Shown: piece by piece, positions 6,571-14,233 of the stretch
Position numbering within the stretch: position 1 is the stretch's first letter
How the letters are laid out: each line of letters starts with the position of its first letter
From: VBDM01 sp035317085
GTDB taxonomy: Bacteria; Pseudomonadota; Gammaproteobacteria; Burkholderiales; SG8-39
DNA length: 25,947 nt
NCBI GenBank assembly: GCA_035317085.1
Contig: DATHHS010000007.1
Location: forward strand, 1 to 25,947
Reading direction: 5' to 3'
Made by a program: the position numbers and the translations under genes
The notes under the pieces: model-generated
What the model was told of the DNA's origin: nothing
The model's input: only the letters and a program-made list of their open reading frames with translations
Databases searched by the model: none

Positions 6571-7749
6571 TTGGAAACCGCAAAGAAAAACGTCGCCGTC
6601 CTCGCTACCTGCCAGGCGCTGCTGTTCACCAACAACTCCACGGCAATCGCGCTGAACGGACTAGTCGGCTACGCGCTCGCGGCAAACAAGGCCCTGGCGA
6701 CGCTTCCCGTCACCGCATGGGTGCTCGGCGGGGCGCTTTCGACGCTGCCGGCGTCGCTGCTCATGAAGCGCATCGGCCGGCGCGCCGGTTTTACCGTCGG
6801 GGCGCTGACAGGCATGGTCGGCGCGGCGATCTGCTGTCTCGCCCTTTTCCTCGGTAATTTCTGGCTTTTTTGTTTCGGTACTATGGTTTTCGGCGTCTAC
6901 AACGCCGTGGCCCAGTACTACCGCTTTGCGGCGGCGGACGCCGTCAAAGCCGATTTCAAGGCGAAAGCGATCTCTTTCGTGCTCGCCGGGGGGCTGGTAG
7001 GCGGAATCATCGGCCCGGAGACGAGCAAACACACGGTCGATTTGCTGGCCACCCGCTACCTCGGCGCGTACCTTTCCCTGATCGGGTTCCTGGTGCTCGT
7101 GGTGCTGATCGTGCAACAGCTCGACATTCCCGTGCCGGCGGCCGCCGCACAAAAGGAACCGACGCGGCCGCTTGCGGAGATCGCGATGCAGCCGGTGTTC
7201 ATCGTCGCAGTGCTCTCGGCGGCGATCGGCTACGGGGTGATGAACCTGCTCATGACCGCGACGCCGCTCGCCATGGGGATCTGCGGGCATCCGTATTCGG
7301 CCGCGGCGACGGTGATCGGCTGGCACGTCGTCGCCATGTTCGGGCCGTCGTTTTTCACCGGCTCTCTCATCAAGCGCTTCGGCGTCCTGCAGGTGATGTT
7401 CGCCGGTGCTTTGCTGCTCTACGCCTGCGTGGGCGTCGCGCTCTCGGGCATCAGCATCCCGCACTTCTGGGTCGCGCTCGTCCTGCTCGGCGTCGGCTGG
7501 AACTTTCTCTATATCGGCGGAACCACCCTCATCACCGAGGCGTGCACGCCCCCTGAGCGCGCGAAGACCCAGGGCGCGAACGACCTGGCCATCTTCACGA
7601 TGATGGCCGCGTCCTCGTTCAGTTCGGGACTGCTCCTGCAAAAGAGCGGCTGGGAGATGCTCAACTATCTCGCGCTGCCGCTCGTCACCGTAGCGGCCGC
7701 CGGGGTGCTGTGGCTGTATTTCCGCCGGCCTGCCGCGGCCGCCGCGTAA
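6571..7749 (+). CDS. MFS transporter
   Basis: A 392-residue inner-membrane protein with about 12 hydrophobic segments and the major-facilitator pattern: a cytoplasmic KRIGRRAGF loop between helices 2 and 3 and a central hydrophilic linker near AAAQKEPTRPLAE separating two six-helix halves. I start at TTG 6571 because AAGGGG lies 8 nt upstream and the residues before it do not look like protein; a TATAAT box at 6513-6518 fits a promoter for this start. Substrate is unknown. The esterase gene follows about 30 bp downstream and may be co-transcribed. Confidence 0.85.
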   Translation: METAKKNVAVLATCQALLFTNNSTAIALNGLVGYALAANKALATLPVTAWVLGGALSTLPASLLMKRIGRRAGFTVGALTGMVGAAICCLALFLGNFWLFCFGTMVFGVYNAVAQYYRFAAADAVKADFKAKAISFVLAGGLVGGIIGPETSKHTVDLLATRYLGAYLSLIGFLVLVVLIVQQLDIPVPAAAAQKEPTRPLAEIAMQPVFIVAVLSAAIGYGVMNLLMTATPLAMGICGHPYSAAATVIGWHVVAMFGPSFFTGSLIKRFGVLQVMFAGALLLYACVGVALSGISIPHFWVALVLLGVGWNFLYIGGTTLITEACTPPERAKTQGANDLAIFTMMAASSFSSGLLLQKSGWEMLNYLALPLVTVAAAGVLWLYFRRPAAAAA

Positions 7750-7763
7750 CGGCGGTGGGCGCC

Positions 7764-7800
7764 GGTGACCGTGGACGCTGGTGACCGTGAACGCTGGTGA
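7764..7800 (+). repeat. 16-bp tandem repeat spanning the esterase start
   Basis: Two near-identical 16-bp units, GGTGACCGTGGACGCT and GGTGACCGTGAACGCT, are followed by a partial third GGTGA. They lie between the MFS stop and the start region of the esterase, so candidate GTG starts for the esterase fall inside the repeat. Confidence 0.7.
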
Positions 7801-8761
7801 TACTGGGCTCGATCCCCAGGCGCGCGCGCTGATAGAAAAAGCGGCGCGCTCGGCCGGTCCCGCGTTCAATTCGGTCAGCGCGGTCGAGGCGCGGCGGCTC
7901 TATCGCGAATCGCGCCTCGCCCTTGCGCCGTCGCCGGTCGCGGTGCAGGCGACGCGCGATTTCTCCATGCCCGGTCCGGGCGGCGCGATCGGCGCCCGCT
8001 ACTACCGGCCGCTGGTCGCGAAGCCCGGAGAGGCTCTGCCCGCGGTGGTGTACTTCCACGGCGGCGGCTGGACCTGCGGAGACCTCGATACGCACGACAG
8101 CGTCTGCCGCGGGATCGCCGCTCACGGCGCCTGCGCCGTCGTCGCAGTCGATTACCGCATGGGCCCGGAGCACAAATTTCCCGCCGCGGTCGAGGACGCC
8201 ATAGCCGCAACGCAGTGGGTGGCGGCGAACGCCAGCGCGTTCGAAATCGACCCGGCGCGGCTCGTGGTCGCGGGCGAGAGCGCGGGCGGCAACCTCGCCG
8301 CGGTGGCGGCGCTCGCCTTGCGCGATTCGGCGCTACGTCTCGCCATGCAGGTGCTCGTCTATCCCGTCACCGATCAGGCCGCCGACACGGATTCGCTCAG
8401 GCGCTTCGCGCAGGGCTATTCGCTGACGCGGGAATTGCTGCGCTGGTACCAGGGCAACTATCTGCGCGACGAGCGCGACCGCGCCGACTGGCGCGCTTCT
8501 CCCTTGCGCGCGAAGGATCACTCGCGGTTGCCGCCCGCCTACGTCGTCACCGCCGGATTCGATCCGCTGCTCGACGAAGGCAAGGCCTACGCCGAGCGCC
8601 TCGTGCAGTCCGGCGTCGACGTGACCTACGAATGCTTCGAGGGCCAGATCCACGGATTCCTTCCCATGGCTGGAGCGCTCGCCGCGGCGCATCACGCCCA
8701 CTACCGCATCGGCCAGATGCTGCGCATGCGCTTCGGGACGTTTCCGATCGTGCGGCCTTGA
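7781..8761 (+). CDS. Alpha/beta hydrolase of the hormone-sensitive lipase type (esterase)
   Basis: A 326-residue cytoplasmic esterase or lipase. HGGGW at residues 93-97 is the HSL-family oxyanion motif, GESAGG holds the nucleophile Ser167, GFDPLLDEG holds Asp261 and GQIHGF holds His291: a complete triad in the expected order. The VDYRMGPEHKFPAAVED segment is characteristic of this family. The start is uncertain: GTG 7781 and GTG 7787 both lie in a 16-bp tandem repeat and neither has a clear Shine-Dalgarno. Natural substrate unknown; short-chain esters are typical for the family. Confidence 0.88.
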   Translation: MTVNAGDTGLDPQARALIEKAARSAGPAFNSVSAVEARRLYRESRLALAPSPVAVQATRDFSMPGPGGAIGARYYRPLVAKPGEALPAVVYFHGGGWTCGDLDTHDSVCRGIAAHGACAVVAVDYRMGPEHKFPAAVEDAIAATQWVAANASAFEIDPARLVVAGESAGGNLAAVAALALRDSALRLAMQVLVYPVTDQAADTDSLRRFAQGYSLTRELLRWYQGNYLRDERDRADWRASPLRAKDHSRLPPAYVVTAGFDPLLDEGKAYAERLVQSGVDVTYECFEGQIHGFLPMAGALAAAHHAHYRIGQMLRMRFGTFPIVRP

Positions 8762-8786
8762 TCGGCGTAAAATCGCGAATCCTCAC

Positions 8787-9425
8787 ATGAAAAAAGTCAT
8801 GCACGTCAAACCCGGCGACGCTCTGATCGTGGTGGACGTGCAGAACGATTTCTGCCCCGGCGGCCGGCTCGCGGTGCAGAAGGGCGACGAGGTGGTGCCG
8901 ATCGTGAACGCGCTTGCGAAACACTTCACCAACGTGGTGCTGACGCAGGACTGGCATCCGCCGGGGCACCAGTCGTTCGCGACCTCGCATCCGGGCAGCA
9001 AACCCTTCGATTCCCTGAAGCTCGCCTACGGCGAGCAGGTCCTGTGGCCGGACCACTGCGTGCAGGGGAGCGACGGCGCGGCCCTGCACAAGGACCTGTC
9101 GATCCCGCATGCGCAGCTCGTCATTCGCAAGGGGTGGCACAAGGAAGTGGACAGCTACTCGGCCTTCCTCGAAGCCGACCAGAGCACGCGCACCGGCCTC
9201 GACGCCTATCTGCGCGCGCAGGGCGTGAAGCGCGTATTCGTCTGCGGGCTGGCGACCGATTTCTGCGTCGCCTGGACGGCGCTCGATGCGCGCAAGCTGC
9301 GTTTCCGCGCCGCGGTCATCGAGGATGCCTGCCGCGCGATCGACATGCAGGGCTCGCTCGCCGCCGCCTGGGAGAAAATGGAGCAGGCCGGTGTCGCGCG
9401 CATCCGTTCCGACAACTTCGCTTGA
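8787..9425 (+). CDS. pncA: Nicotinamidase (PncA)
   Basis: A 212-residue isochorismatase-fold amidohydrolase that converts nicotinamide to nicotinate for NAD salvage; many members also hydrolyse pyrazinamide. Catalytic residues are all visible: Asp17 in VVDVQNDF, Lys115 in IRKGWHKEVDSYSAF and Cys160 in ATDFCVAWTA. The metal site is Asp55, His57 and His61 in DWHPPGHQSF, with His90 in WPDHCVQG nearby. Length and motif spacing match bacterial PncA. The VOC gene begins 9 bp after the stop, so the two are likely co-transcribed. Confidence 0.93.
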   Translation: MKKVMHVKPGDALIVVDVQNDFCPGGRLAVQKGDEVVPIVNALAKHFTNVVLTQDWHPPGHQSFATSHPGSKPFDSLKLAYGEQVLWPDHCVQGSDGAALHKDLSIPHAQLVIRKGWHKEVDSYSAFLEADQSTRTGLDAYLRAQGVKRVFVCGLATDFCVAWTALDARKLRFRAAVIEDACRAIDMQGSLAAAWEKMEQAGVARIRSDNFA

Positions 9426-9434
9426 GAGGTGCCT

Positions 9435-9821
9435 ATGGCGATTCATGGAATGAATCACTTCAATGTGCTCACCGACAAGCTCGATGCGACGCGGGCGTTC
9501 TACGTCGGCGTCCTCGGCTTCACCGAGGGGCCGCGGCCGCCGCTCGGCTTCGACGGCGCGTGGCTCTACGCGGGCGGCGAGCCCATCCTGCATGTTTCCG
9601 AGGGGAAATTGCCCGAGGATCCGGCCGGGGTGCTCGATCATCTCGCGTTCAGCGCGAGCGATCTCGAAGGCACGGTGGCGAAGCTCAAAGCGAAGGGCAT
9701 CCCGTATACCTTGCGCCAGCAGGTGGGTACGCGCATCTGGCAGATCTTCTGCCACGATCCCTGCGGCGCGAAGGTGGAACTGGATTTTTCGCCCGAGGAA
9801 CGCTCGCCCGGGTCGGCGTAG
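9435..9821 (+). CDS. VOC (glyoxalase/bleomycin resistance/dioxygenase) family protein
   Basis: A 128-residue protein made of two beta-alpha-beta-beta-beta modules. The first opens with IHGMNHFNVLTDKLDATRAFYVGVLGF, with a candidate metal His8; the second holds LDHLAFSASDLEGTVAKLKAKGIPY and ends in CGAKVELDFSPEE with the expected late Glu. This is the vicinal-oxygen-chelate fold, used by glyoxalases, dioxygenases and resistance proteins; which reaction applies is not visible. I use ATG 9435, which has GAGAGG 5 nt upstream, rather than GTG 9429, which overlaps that Shine-Dalgarno. Confidence 0.85.
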   Translation: MAIHGMNHFNVLTDKLDATRAFYVGVLGFTEGPRPPLGFDGAWLYAGGEPILHVSEGKLPEDPAGVLDHLAFSASDLEGTVAKLKAKGIPYTLRQQVGTRIWQIFCHDPCGAKVELDFSPEERSPGSA

Positions 9822-9889
9822 GGACAGCCGCTGTCCGGCGCCCGACTCGGGTATCATCTCAGCCGCAATTCCACAACGAGGAGACTTCC

Positions 9890-10294
9890 ATGAAGAAAAC
9901 CCTTATGACCGTTGCCGTACTCGCCGCAGTCGCGGCGACAGGTTTCTATGTCGCGCCCCTCAGCGCCCAGCAGCCCGGCATGAAGCGCATCGAAGTGCAG
10001 GATCGCGACCTGAGCATTCCGGGCCGCCACGCGGTGCAGGCGCGCGCCGAGTTCGAACCGGGCGGGGCGGTCGGCAGACACACCCACCCCGGCGAAGAGT
10101 TGAGCATCGTGCTCGAAGGCACTCTGACGCTTGAAGTCGACGGCCAGCCCGCCAGGATCGTGAAGACCGGAGAGTCGATCTTCATCCCGGCCGGCACGGT
10201 TCACGCCGCCAAGAACGCCACCAGCGGCAAGACCGTCGTGTTCGCGACCTATATCGTGGAGAAGGGCAAGCCGGTCGCATCGCCGGCCAAATAA
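9890..10294 (+). CDS. Exported cupin-domain protein
   Basis: A 134-residue protein. Residues 1-26 form a signal peptide (VAVLAAVAATGFYVAPLSAQ), so it acts outside the cytoplasm. A single cupin barrel follows: motif 1 is GRHTHPGEELSIVLEG with metal ligands His64, His66 and Glu70, and motif 2 is ESIFIPAGTVHAAKN with His105. The intact 2-His/Glu/His set suggests a metal-binding cupin, but the reaction is unknown. GAGGAG stands 6 nt before the ATG. Two strong hairpins follow the stop. Confidence 0.87.
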   Translation: MKKTLMTVAVLAAVAATGFYVAPLSAQQPGMKRIEVQDRDLSIPGRHAVQARAEFEPGGAVGRHTHPGEELSIVLEGTLTLEVDGQPARIVKTGESIFIPAGTVHAAKNATSGKTVVFATYIVEKGKPVASPAK

Positions 10295-10296
10295 GC

Positions 10297-10346
10297 ATTA
10301 AAGGCGGACCGTCAAAGCGCCAGGTCGCTTTGACGGCCGCTTTAAT
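10297..10346 (+). terminator. Long hairpin after the cupin gene (possible terminator)
   Basis: Left arm 10297-10319 and right arm 10326-10346 pair along about 21 bp (CCGTCAAAGCG against CGCTTTGACGG, ATTAAAG against CTTTAAT) with two single-base bulges and a 6-nt loop. It starts 3 bp after the cupin stop. There is no long T-tract, but the right arm ends in TTTAAT. Confidence 0.6.
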
Positions 10347-10347
10347 T

Positions 10348-10389
10348 CCGCCGGTCGGAACGGACGCTGACGCGCCGTTCAACCGGCGG
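10348..10389. other. Second adjacent hairpin before the spermidine-synthase-like gene
   Basis: CCGCCGGT at 10348-10355 pairs with ACCGGCGG at 10382-10389, and GAACGG at 10358-10363 with CCGTTC at 10375-10380, giving a 14-bp interrupted stem. It starts 1 bp after the first hairpin and ends 36 bp before the next start codon, so it could be an untranslated-region structure rather than a second terminator. Confidence 0.5.
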
Positions 10390-10425
10390 GTTGTTGTTGC
10401 AGATCCCTTGCAGTAAGGCAGAAAA

Positions 10426-11199
10426 ATGAGGCGGCTCTCCAACTGGCTCGCCGCCCGCTCGGCGATCGAGATCGTCGAGGAGGACGGCGTGCGCGTGCTG
10501 CAGATCGGCGGCAGCGCGATCCAGAGCGCGATGCGCCTGGACGCGCCCGACCGGATCGAGCTCGACTACGTGCGCGCGATGATGGCCTTTCTGCTGTTTT
10601 GCCCCAAGCCGCGCCACGTGCTCATGGTGGGTCTGGGCGCCGGTTCGATGGCGCGCTTCATCCACCAGCGCCTGCCGGACACGCGCGTCACCGTGGTGGA
10701 GATCAATCCCGGCGTCGTGACCGTCGCGCGAAAGTACTTTCATTTTCCCGAGGAAGACGAACGGCTCAGTATCGTGATCGGCGACGGGGCCGAAGTCGTC
10801 CGCGAGCAGGCGGCGAGTTGCGATGTGCTGGTGGTCGACGGGTTCGTGAACGGCAAGGTGGTGGACGCGCTGTGCACGCAATCCTTTTACGCTGCCGCCT
10901 TCGCGGCGCTGCGCCCGCCCGGGGTGATGGTGGCCAATTTCATGAGCGACGACAGGAAAATCGAGCGTCACTGCGCCCGCATTGCGAAGAACTTCGGCAG
11001 GAAGCCGACGCTGCTCCTCGCCGAAGAAGGAGACAACCTGATCGCTTTCGCGCTTCGCGACGCCCCGCCCCGCATTTCCTGGGCCGAACTGAAGGCGCGG
11101 GCGCGGGCGGCAAACGCGCAGCTCGGCCTGCCGCTCGAGAGCTCCTTCGAAGCGCTCAAGCAGCGCAACCCCCACACTCACCGGTTTCTCGCCCTTTAA
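10426..11199 (+). CDS. Spermidine synthase-like (PABS fold) protein
   Basis: A 257-residue Rossmann-fold protein. HVLMVGLGAGSMARFIH is the nucleotide-binding loop, TVVEINPGVVTVARKYF the acidic strand 2 and LSIVIGDGAEVV the motif II Asp, as in polyamine aminopropyltransferases. The catalytic strand reads DVLVVDGFVNGKVVD, whereas true spermidine synthases usually have an Asp-Ser/Thr-x-Asp-Pro motif there. The N-terminal tetramerisation domain is also short. I therefore call it spermidine-synthase-like and doubt a classical aminopropyl transfer. It stands alone, with a REP pair downstream. Confidence 0.78.
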   Translation: MRRLSNWLAARSAIEIVEEDGVRVLQIGGSAIQSAMRLDAPDRIELDYVRAMMAFLLFCPKPRHVLMVGLGAGSMARFIHQRLPDTRVTVVEINPGVVTVARKYFHFPEEDERLSIVIGDGAEVVREQAASCDVLVVDGFVNGKVVDALCTQSFYAAAFAALRPPGVMVANFMSDDRKIERHCARIAKNFGRKPTLLLAEEGDNLIAFALRDAPPRISWAELKARARAANAQLGLPLESSFEALKQRNPHTHRFLAL

Positions 11200-11230
11200 G
11201 AGGTCTGGAGATGGCTGCCGCACATATGAA

Positions 11231-11323
11231 TCGTCATCCCGTGAATCGTCATTCCCGCGTAAGCGGGAATCCAGCGTCGTGGATCGAAAGTCACTGGGTC
11301 CCCGCTTTCGCGGGGACGACGGA
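11231..11323. repeat. Paired REP elements in opposite orientation
   Basis: A first hairpin, ATTCCCGC-gtaa-GCGGGAAT framed by CGTC and CCAG (11247-11274), is followed by a related one in inverted sense, CTGG-GTCCCCGC-tttc-GCGGGGAC-GACG (11294-11321). A short CGTCATCCC relic precedes them. The first matches the unit at 2967-2994. Such pairs are typical of BIME-like arrangements. Confidence 0.7.
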
Positions 11324-11336
11324 CGAGTTGTGACTG

Positions 11337-12722
11337 ATGATGACTTCCTCCTCTGAAAAATCCCCGCAGCGCCCGGGTGCCGGCCCGGCGCAGGTCCTTT
11401 CGCTGGCCGACGCCACCGCGATCATCGTCGGCCTGATCGTCGGTGCCGGCATCTTCGGCACGCCCTCCATCGTGGCGGGCGCGGTGGAAGGTCCGGGGCT
11501 GGTCGTCGCCGTGTGGATCGCGGGCGGGGTCTTTTCGCTGATCGGCGCGCTGTGCTACGCGGAGCTCGCCACCGCGTTTCCGTCGGCGGGAGGCGAGTAC
11601 CACTTCCTCGGCCGCGCCTTCGGCCGTTCGCTCGCCTTTCTCTACGGCTGGGCGCGCATGACGGTGATCGTCGCGGGCTCGATCGCCGTGTTCGCGTATC
11701 TTTTCGGCGACTACATGTCGCGCGTGTTCAACCTGGGTCCGCATTCGTCCGCGCTCTGGGCGGGGTTCGTGGTCCTCGCGCTCACCGTCATCAACTATCT
11801 CGGCATCCGCGAAGGAAAACTCACGCAGAATTTCTTCACGGTCCTCGAGTGCGGCGGGCTGGTGCTGATCGTGGTCGCGGGGCTCGCGTTCGCTCCCGCT
11901 CCCGTGCCGGCTTCGGCCGCCGCAGCGGGCGGCGCACCCTGGTACATGGGGGCGGGAATCGGCTCGGCGATGGTGTTCGTGCTTTTCACTTACGGCGGCT
12001 GGAACGACGCCGCCTACATCTCGGCGGAAGTGCGCAATCCCGAGCGCAACATGGTGTGGGCGCTGCTCCTCTCGATCGGCATCGTGACGCTGCTCTACGT
12101 GCTGGTCAACGTGGCGTATCTGAAGGGCCTCGGCTACGAGGCCACGACGCGCTCGGACGCGGTGGCGGCGGATTTGTTGAAGCGCGTCTGGGGCCCGGGC
12201 GGCGAGAAGCTCATCTCGATCATGATCGCGATCGCCGCGCTCACCTCGGTGAACGGCTCGATGATCGTCGGCGCGCGCTCCAACTACGCGCTCGGCCGCG
12301 ACTGGCCGATGTTCCGCTTCCTCGCGCGCTGGGACGAGGCGAGCGGCTCGCCGCGCACCGCCATGCTGGTGCAGGGCGCGGTCGCCTTCGTCCTGGTCGT
12401 GTTCGGCGCCTTCCAGGACGCCGGGTTCAAGGCTCTGGTCGAATATTCGCTGCCGGTGTTCTGGAGTTTTTTCATGCTGACCGGCATCGCGCTATTCGTG
12501 CTGCGGGTGAGGGAGCCGGATGCGGTCCGGCCTTTCCGCGTGCCGGGCTATCCCGTGGTGCCGGGAATTTTCGTGATCACCTGCGCGTATCTGCTCTACT
12601 CGAGCCTCGTCTATCACCGCGCCCACGCGCTCGTCGGGCTGGCGGTGCTCGCCGTCGGCGCCGTGGTGATGCTCTTCGGAATCCGGGGACAGACCACGGT
12701 TTCCAAATCGGAGCAGAGATAA
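11337..12722 (+). CDS. APC family amino acid permease
   Basis: A 461-residue inner-membrane transporter with about 12 hydrophobic helices. Helix 1, DATAIIVGLIVGAGIFGTPS, carries the GxGIF substrate-binding motif of the APC superfamily, followed by CYAELATAFPSAGGEY, the conserved helix 2-3 block. TYGGWNDAAYISAEVRNPER is the family's helix 6-7 segment. It probably imports or exchanges an amino acid or amine; the substrate is not readable. The methyltransferase gene begins 4 bp after the stop, so they are likely one transcript. ATG 11337 and 11340 are both possible starts. Confidence 0.88.
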   Translation: MMTSSSEKSPQRPGAGPAQVLSLADATAIIVGLIVGAGIFGTPSIVAGAVEGPGLVVAVWIAGGVFSLIGALCYAELATAFPSAGGEYHFLGRAFGRSLAFLYGWARMTVIVAGSIAVFAYLFGDYMSRVFNLGPHSSALWAGFVVLALTVINYLGIREGKLTQNFFTVLECGGLVLIVVAGLAFAPAPVPASAAAAGGAPWYMGAGIGSAMVFVLFTYGGWNDAAYISAEVRNPERNMVWALLLSIGIVTLLYVLVNVAYLKGLGYEATTRSDAVAADLLKRVWGPGGEKLISIMIAIAALTSVNGSMIVGARSNYALGRDWPMFRFLARWDEASGSPRTAMLVQGAVAFVLVVFGAFQDAGFKALVEYSLPVFWSFFMLTGIALFVLRVREPDAVRPFRVPGYPVVPGIFVITCAYLLYSSLVYHRAHALVGLAVLAVGAVVMLFGIRGQTTVSKSEQR

Positions 12723-12726
12723 AACC

Positions 12727-13320
12727 GTGGTCCGCCTCACCTTCCTCCGCATCTTCCTCCGGGTCATCCTGCCCGGATTCGCGCTGCTCGTGTCCGGCTG
12801 CGGCGTGTTCGACCGCTTCGGCGACACCAAGCTCACCGACGGCGCCCTGCCGATGTTCGATCCCGAGGTGCCGTATTTCCCGAGCACCGACGAGGCGGTG
12901 CTCGGGATGCTGAGGCTTGCGGGCACCGGGCCGAAGGACGTGGTCTACGATCTCGGCTGCGGCGACGGGCGCATCGTGATATCCGCGGCGAGAGACTTCG
13001 GCGCGCGTGGCGTGGGCGTGGAGATCGACCCGACGCCGCTTCGCATGGCGGTGTACAACGCGAAGCGCGCCGGCGTCGAGGACCGCGTGCGCTTCGTGCG
13101 CGGCGACCTGTTCGAGGCCGATATCCACGACGCCACCGTCGTGACGCTGTTCCTCTTCGAGAGCCTCAACCGGCGCCTGCTGCCGAAGCTCATGGCCGAG
13201 CTCGCGCCCGGGACGCGCATCGTCGCGCACCGCTATGGTTTCGGCGACGCCTGGCCGCCGGAGCAAACGGTTGAGGCCGGAGCGAGCACGCTTTATCTGT
13301 GGACGGTGCCGAAGCGCTGA
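12727..13320 (+). CDS. Membrane-anchored class I SAM methyltransferase (FAM173-like)
   Basis: A 197-residue protein starting at GTG. Residues 5-25 are hydrophobic and end in LLVSGCGVF, which would pass as a lipobox, or may be a plain membrane anchor. Then comes VPYFPSTDEAVLGMLRLAG and a class I methyltransferase core: VVYDLGCGDGRIVISAA (SAM loop), RGVGVEIDPTPLRMAVYNA (acidic strand) and DRVRFVRGDLFE. The order of hydrophobic anchor, YxPS/T segment and DLGCGDGRI resembles the FAM173 (ATP synthase c-subunit lysine methyltransferase) family. The substrate is unknown; the resemblance is from memory and not from a search. Confidence 0.78.
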   Translation: MVRLTFLRIFLRVILPGFALLVSGCGVFDRFGDTKLTDGALPMFDPEVPYFPSTDEAVLGMLRLAGTGPKDVVYDLGCGDGRIVISAARDFGARGVGVEIDPTPLRMAVYNAKRAGVEDRVRFVRGDLFEADIHDATVVTLFLFESLNRRLLPKLMAELAPGTRIVAHRYGFGDAWPPEQTVEAGASTLYLWTVPKR

Positions 13321-13368
13321 ACCGGGTCGCCCCGAAGCGCTGAGCCGCGGCCGGCCCGAAGCGGCCGC

Positions 13369-13761
13369 TCAGAACATCGTGTTGTCGTTGGCCGAAGCTT
13401 CGGGCACGACCTGCAGCACGTCCCAGTGCTCGACGATCTTGCCCTGGTCGTCAAGGCGGAAGATGTCCATCCCCGCCCAGTCCTTGTCCTTGTAGCCGGG
13501 CCACTCCTGCTGACAGTGCAGGACGACGTAATTCCCTTCCGCGATAGCTCTTTTGAAGTGGACACGCTTGTCCGGGTATTCCTTCGCCATCTTGTCGAAG
13601 TAGGCGATAAAGGCCTCCTTGCCGTCCGCCACCTGCGGGTTGTGCTGGAGGTATGCGGCTCCCGCATACTTTTCGATCGCTTCCCGCGGCTTGCATTGGT
13701 TGAACATCAGGTCGTAGAAGGCCGTGGCGTTCCGTTTGTTGCGTTCGAGGGGATCGTTCAT
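13369..13761 (-). CDS. SnoaL-like / NTF2-fold protein
   Basis: A 130-residue protein of the cystatin-like NTF2 fold: an N-terminal helix NKRNATAFYDLMFNQCKPRE, then AAYLQHNPQVADGKEAFIAY, and a beta sheet with DIFRLDDQGKIVEHWDVLQV, the closing block typical of SnoaL-like predicted ester cyclases. The HNP and EHWD residues line the pocket in this family. Its reaction cannot be named. I start at ATG 13761, which overlaps the stop of the upstream membrane protein gene (ATGA), indicating translational coupling; longer upstream readings would overlap that gene completely. Confidence 0.82.
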   Translation of the reverse strand: MNDPLERNKRNATAFYDLMFNQCKPREAIEKYAGAAYLQHNPQVADGKEAFIAYFDKMAKEYPDKRVHFKRAIAEGNYVVLHCQQEWPGYKDKDWAGMDIFRLDDQGKIVEHWDVLQVVPEASANDNTMF

Positions 13762-14198
13762 GGGGAACGAGCTTCCTGCTCTTGCGGCAGCGAACCGGGC
13801 TTCGGCCCGCGCGTCCGGAATCGCGCTGCGAGCGCGGCGGCCAGCGCTGCGCTCGCAAGGCTTGCCGCTGCGACGTAGAGCCAGATGTAAAAAGGATTTC
13901 CGGCCGCTGCGAATGCCCACAGCATCGCGAGGCACACCAGTGCCACGGGTCCCGAAACCAGCAGGAAGATTGCTATCCAGAAGCGTGGCGCCAATGCCGC
14001 CAGCAGTGCGGAGAGAGCAGCAAGGGATGCAACGAACGGGCCGGCGAGCATCAGCGGATTCGCGCCGGGAGCTGCAGTCCGTGCGCCATGCAGCAGGACG
14101 ACCGGTGCGGCAAGGCCCGCCACGAGAGCGAGCAGGAGGGCGAGAAGCATCGTTCGCATATTGGAGCTGATGTACTGGTTCGGCGGGCTGGATGTCAT
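13758..14198 (-). CDS. Small hypothetical membrane protein
   Basis: A 146-residue protein with about four hydrophobic segments (MLLALLLALVAGLAAPVVLL, FVASLAALSALLAALA, FWIAIFLLVSGPVALVCLAML, and FYIWLYVAAASLASAALAAAL) and a basic C-terminal tail. Not recognised. It lies between another small membrane protein and the SnoaL-like gene, sharing an ATGA junction with the latter. The ATG at 14198 gives a hydrophilic leader (MTSSPPNQYISSN); an internal ATG (MRTMLLALL) is possible. No clear Shine-Dalgarno is seen for either. Confidence 0.6.
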   Translation of the reverse strand: MTSSPPNQYISSNMRTMLLALLLALVAGLAAPVVLLHGARTAAPGANPLMLAGPFVASLAALSALLAALAPRFWIAIFLLVSGPVALVCLAMLWAFAAAGNPFYIWLYVAAASLASAALAAALAARFRTRGPKPGSLPQEQEARSP

Positions 14199-14233
14199 GA
14201 AGGATTCTAACGCACCGGCTCTCGAGCGAAAGC

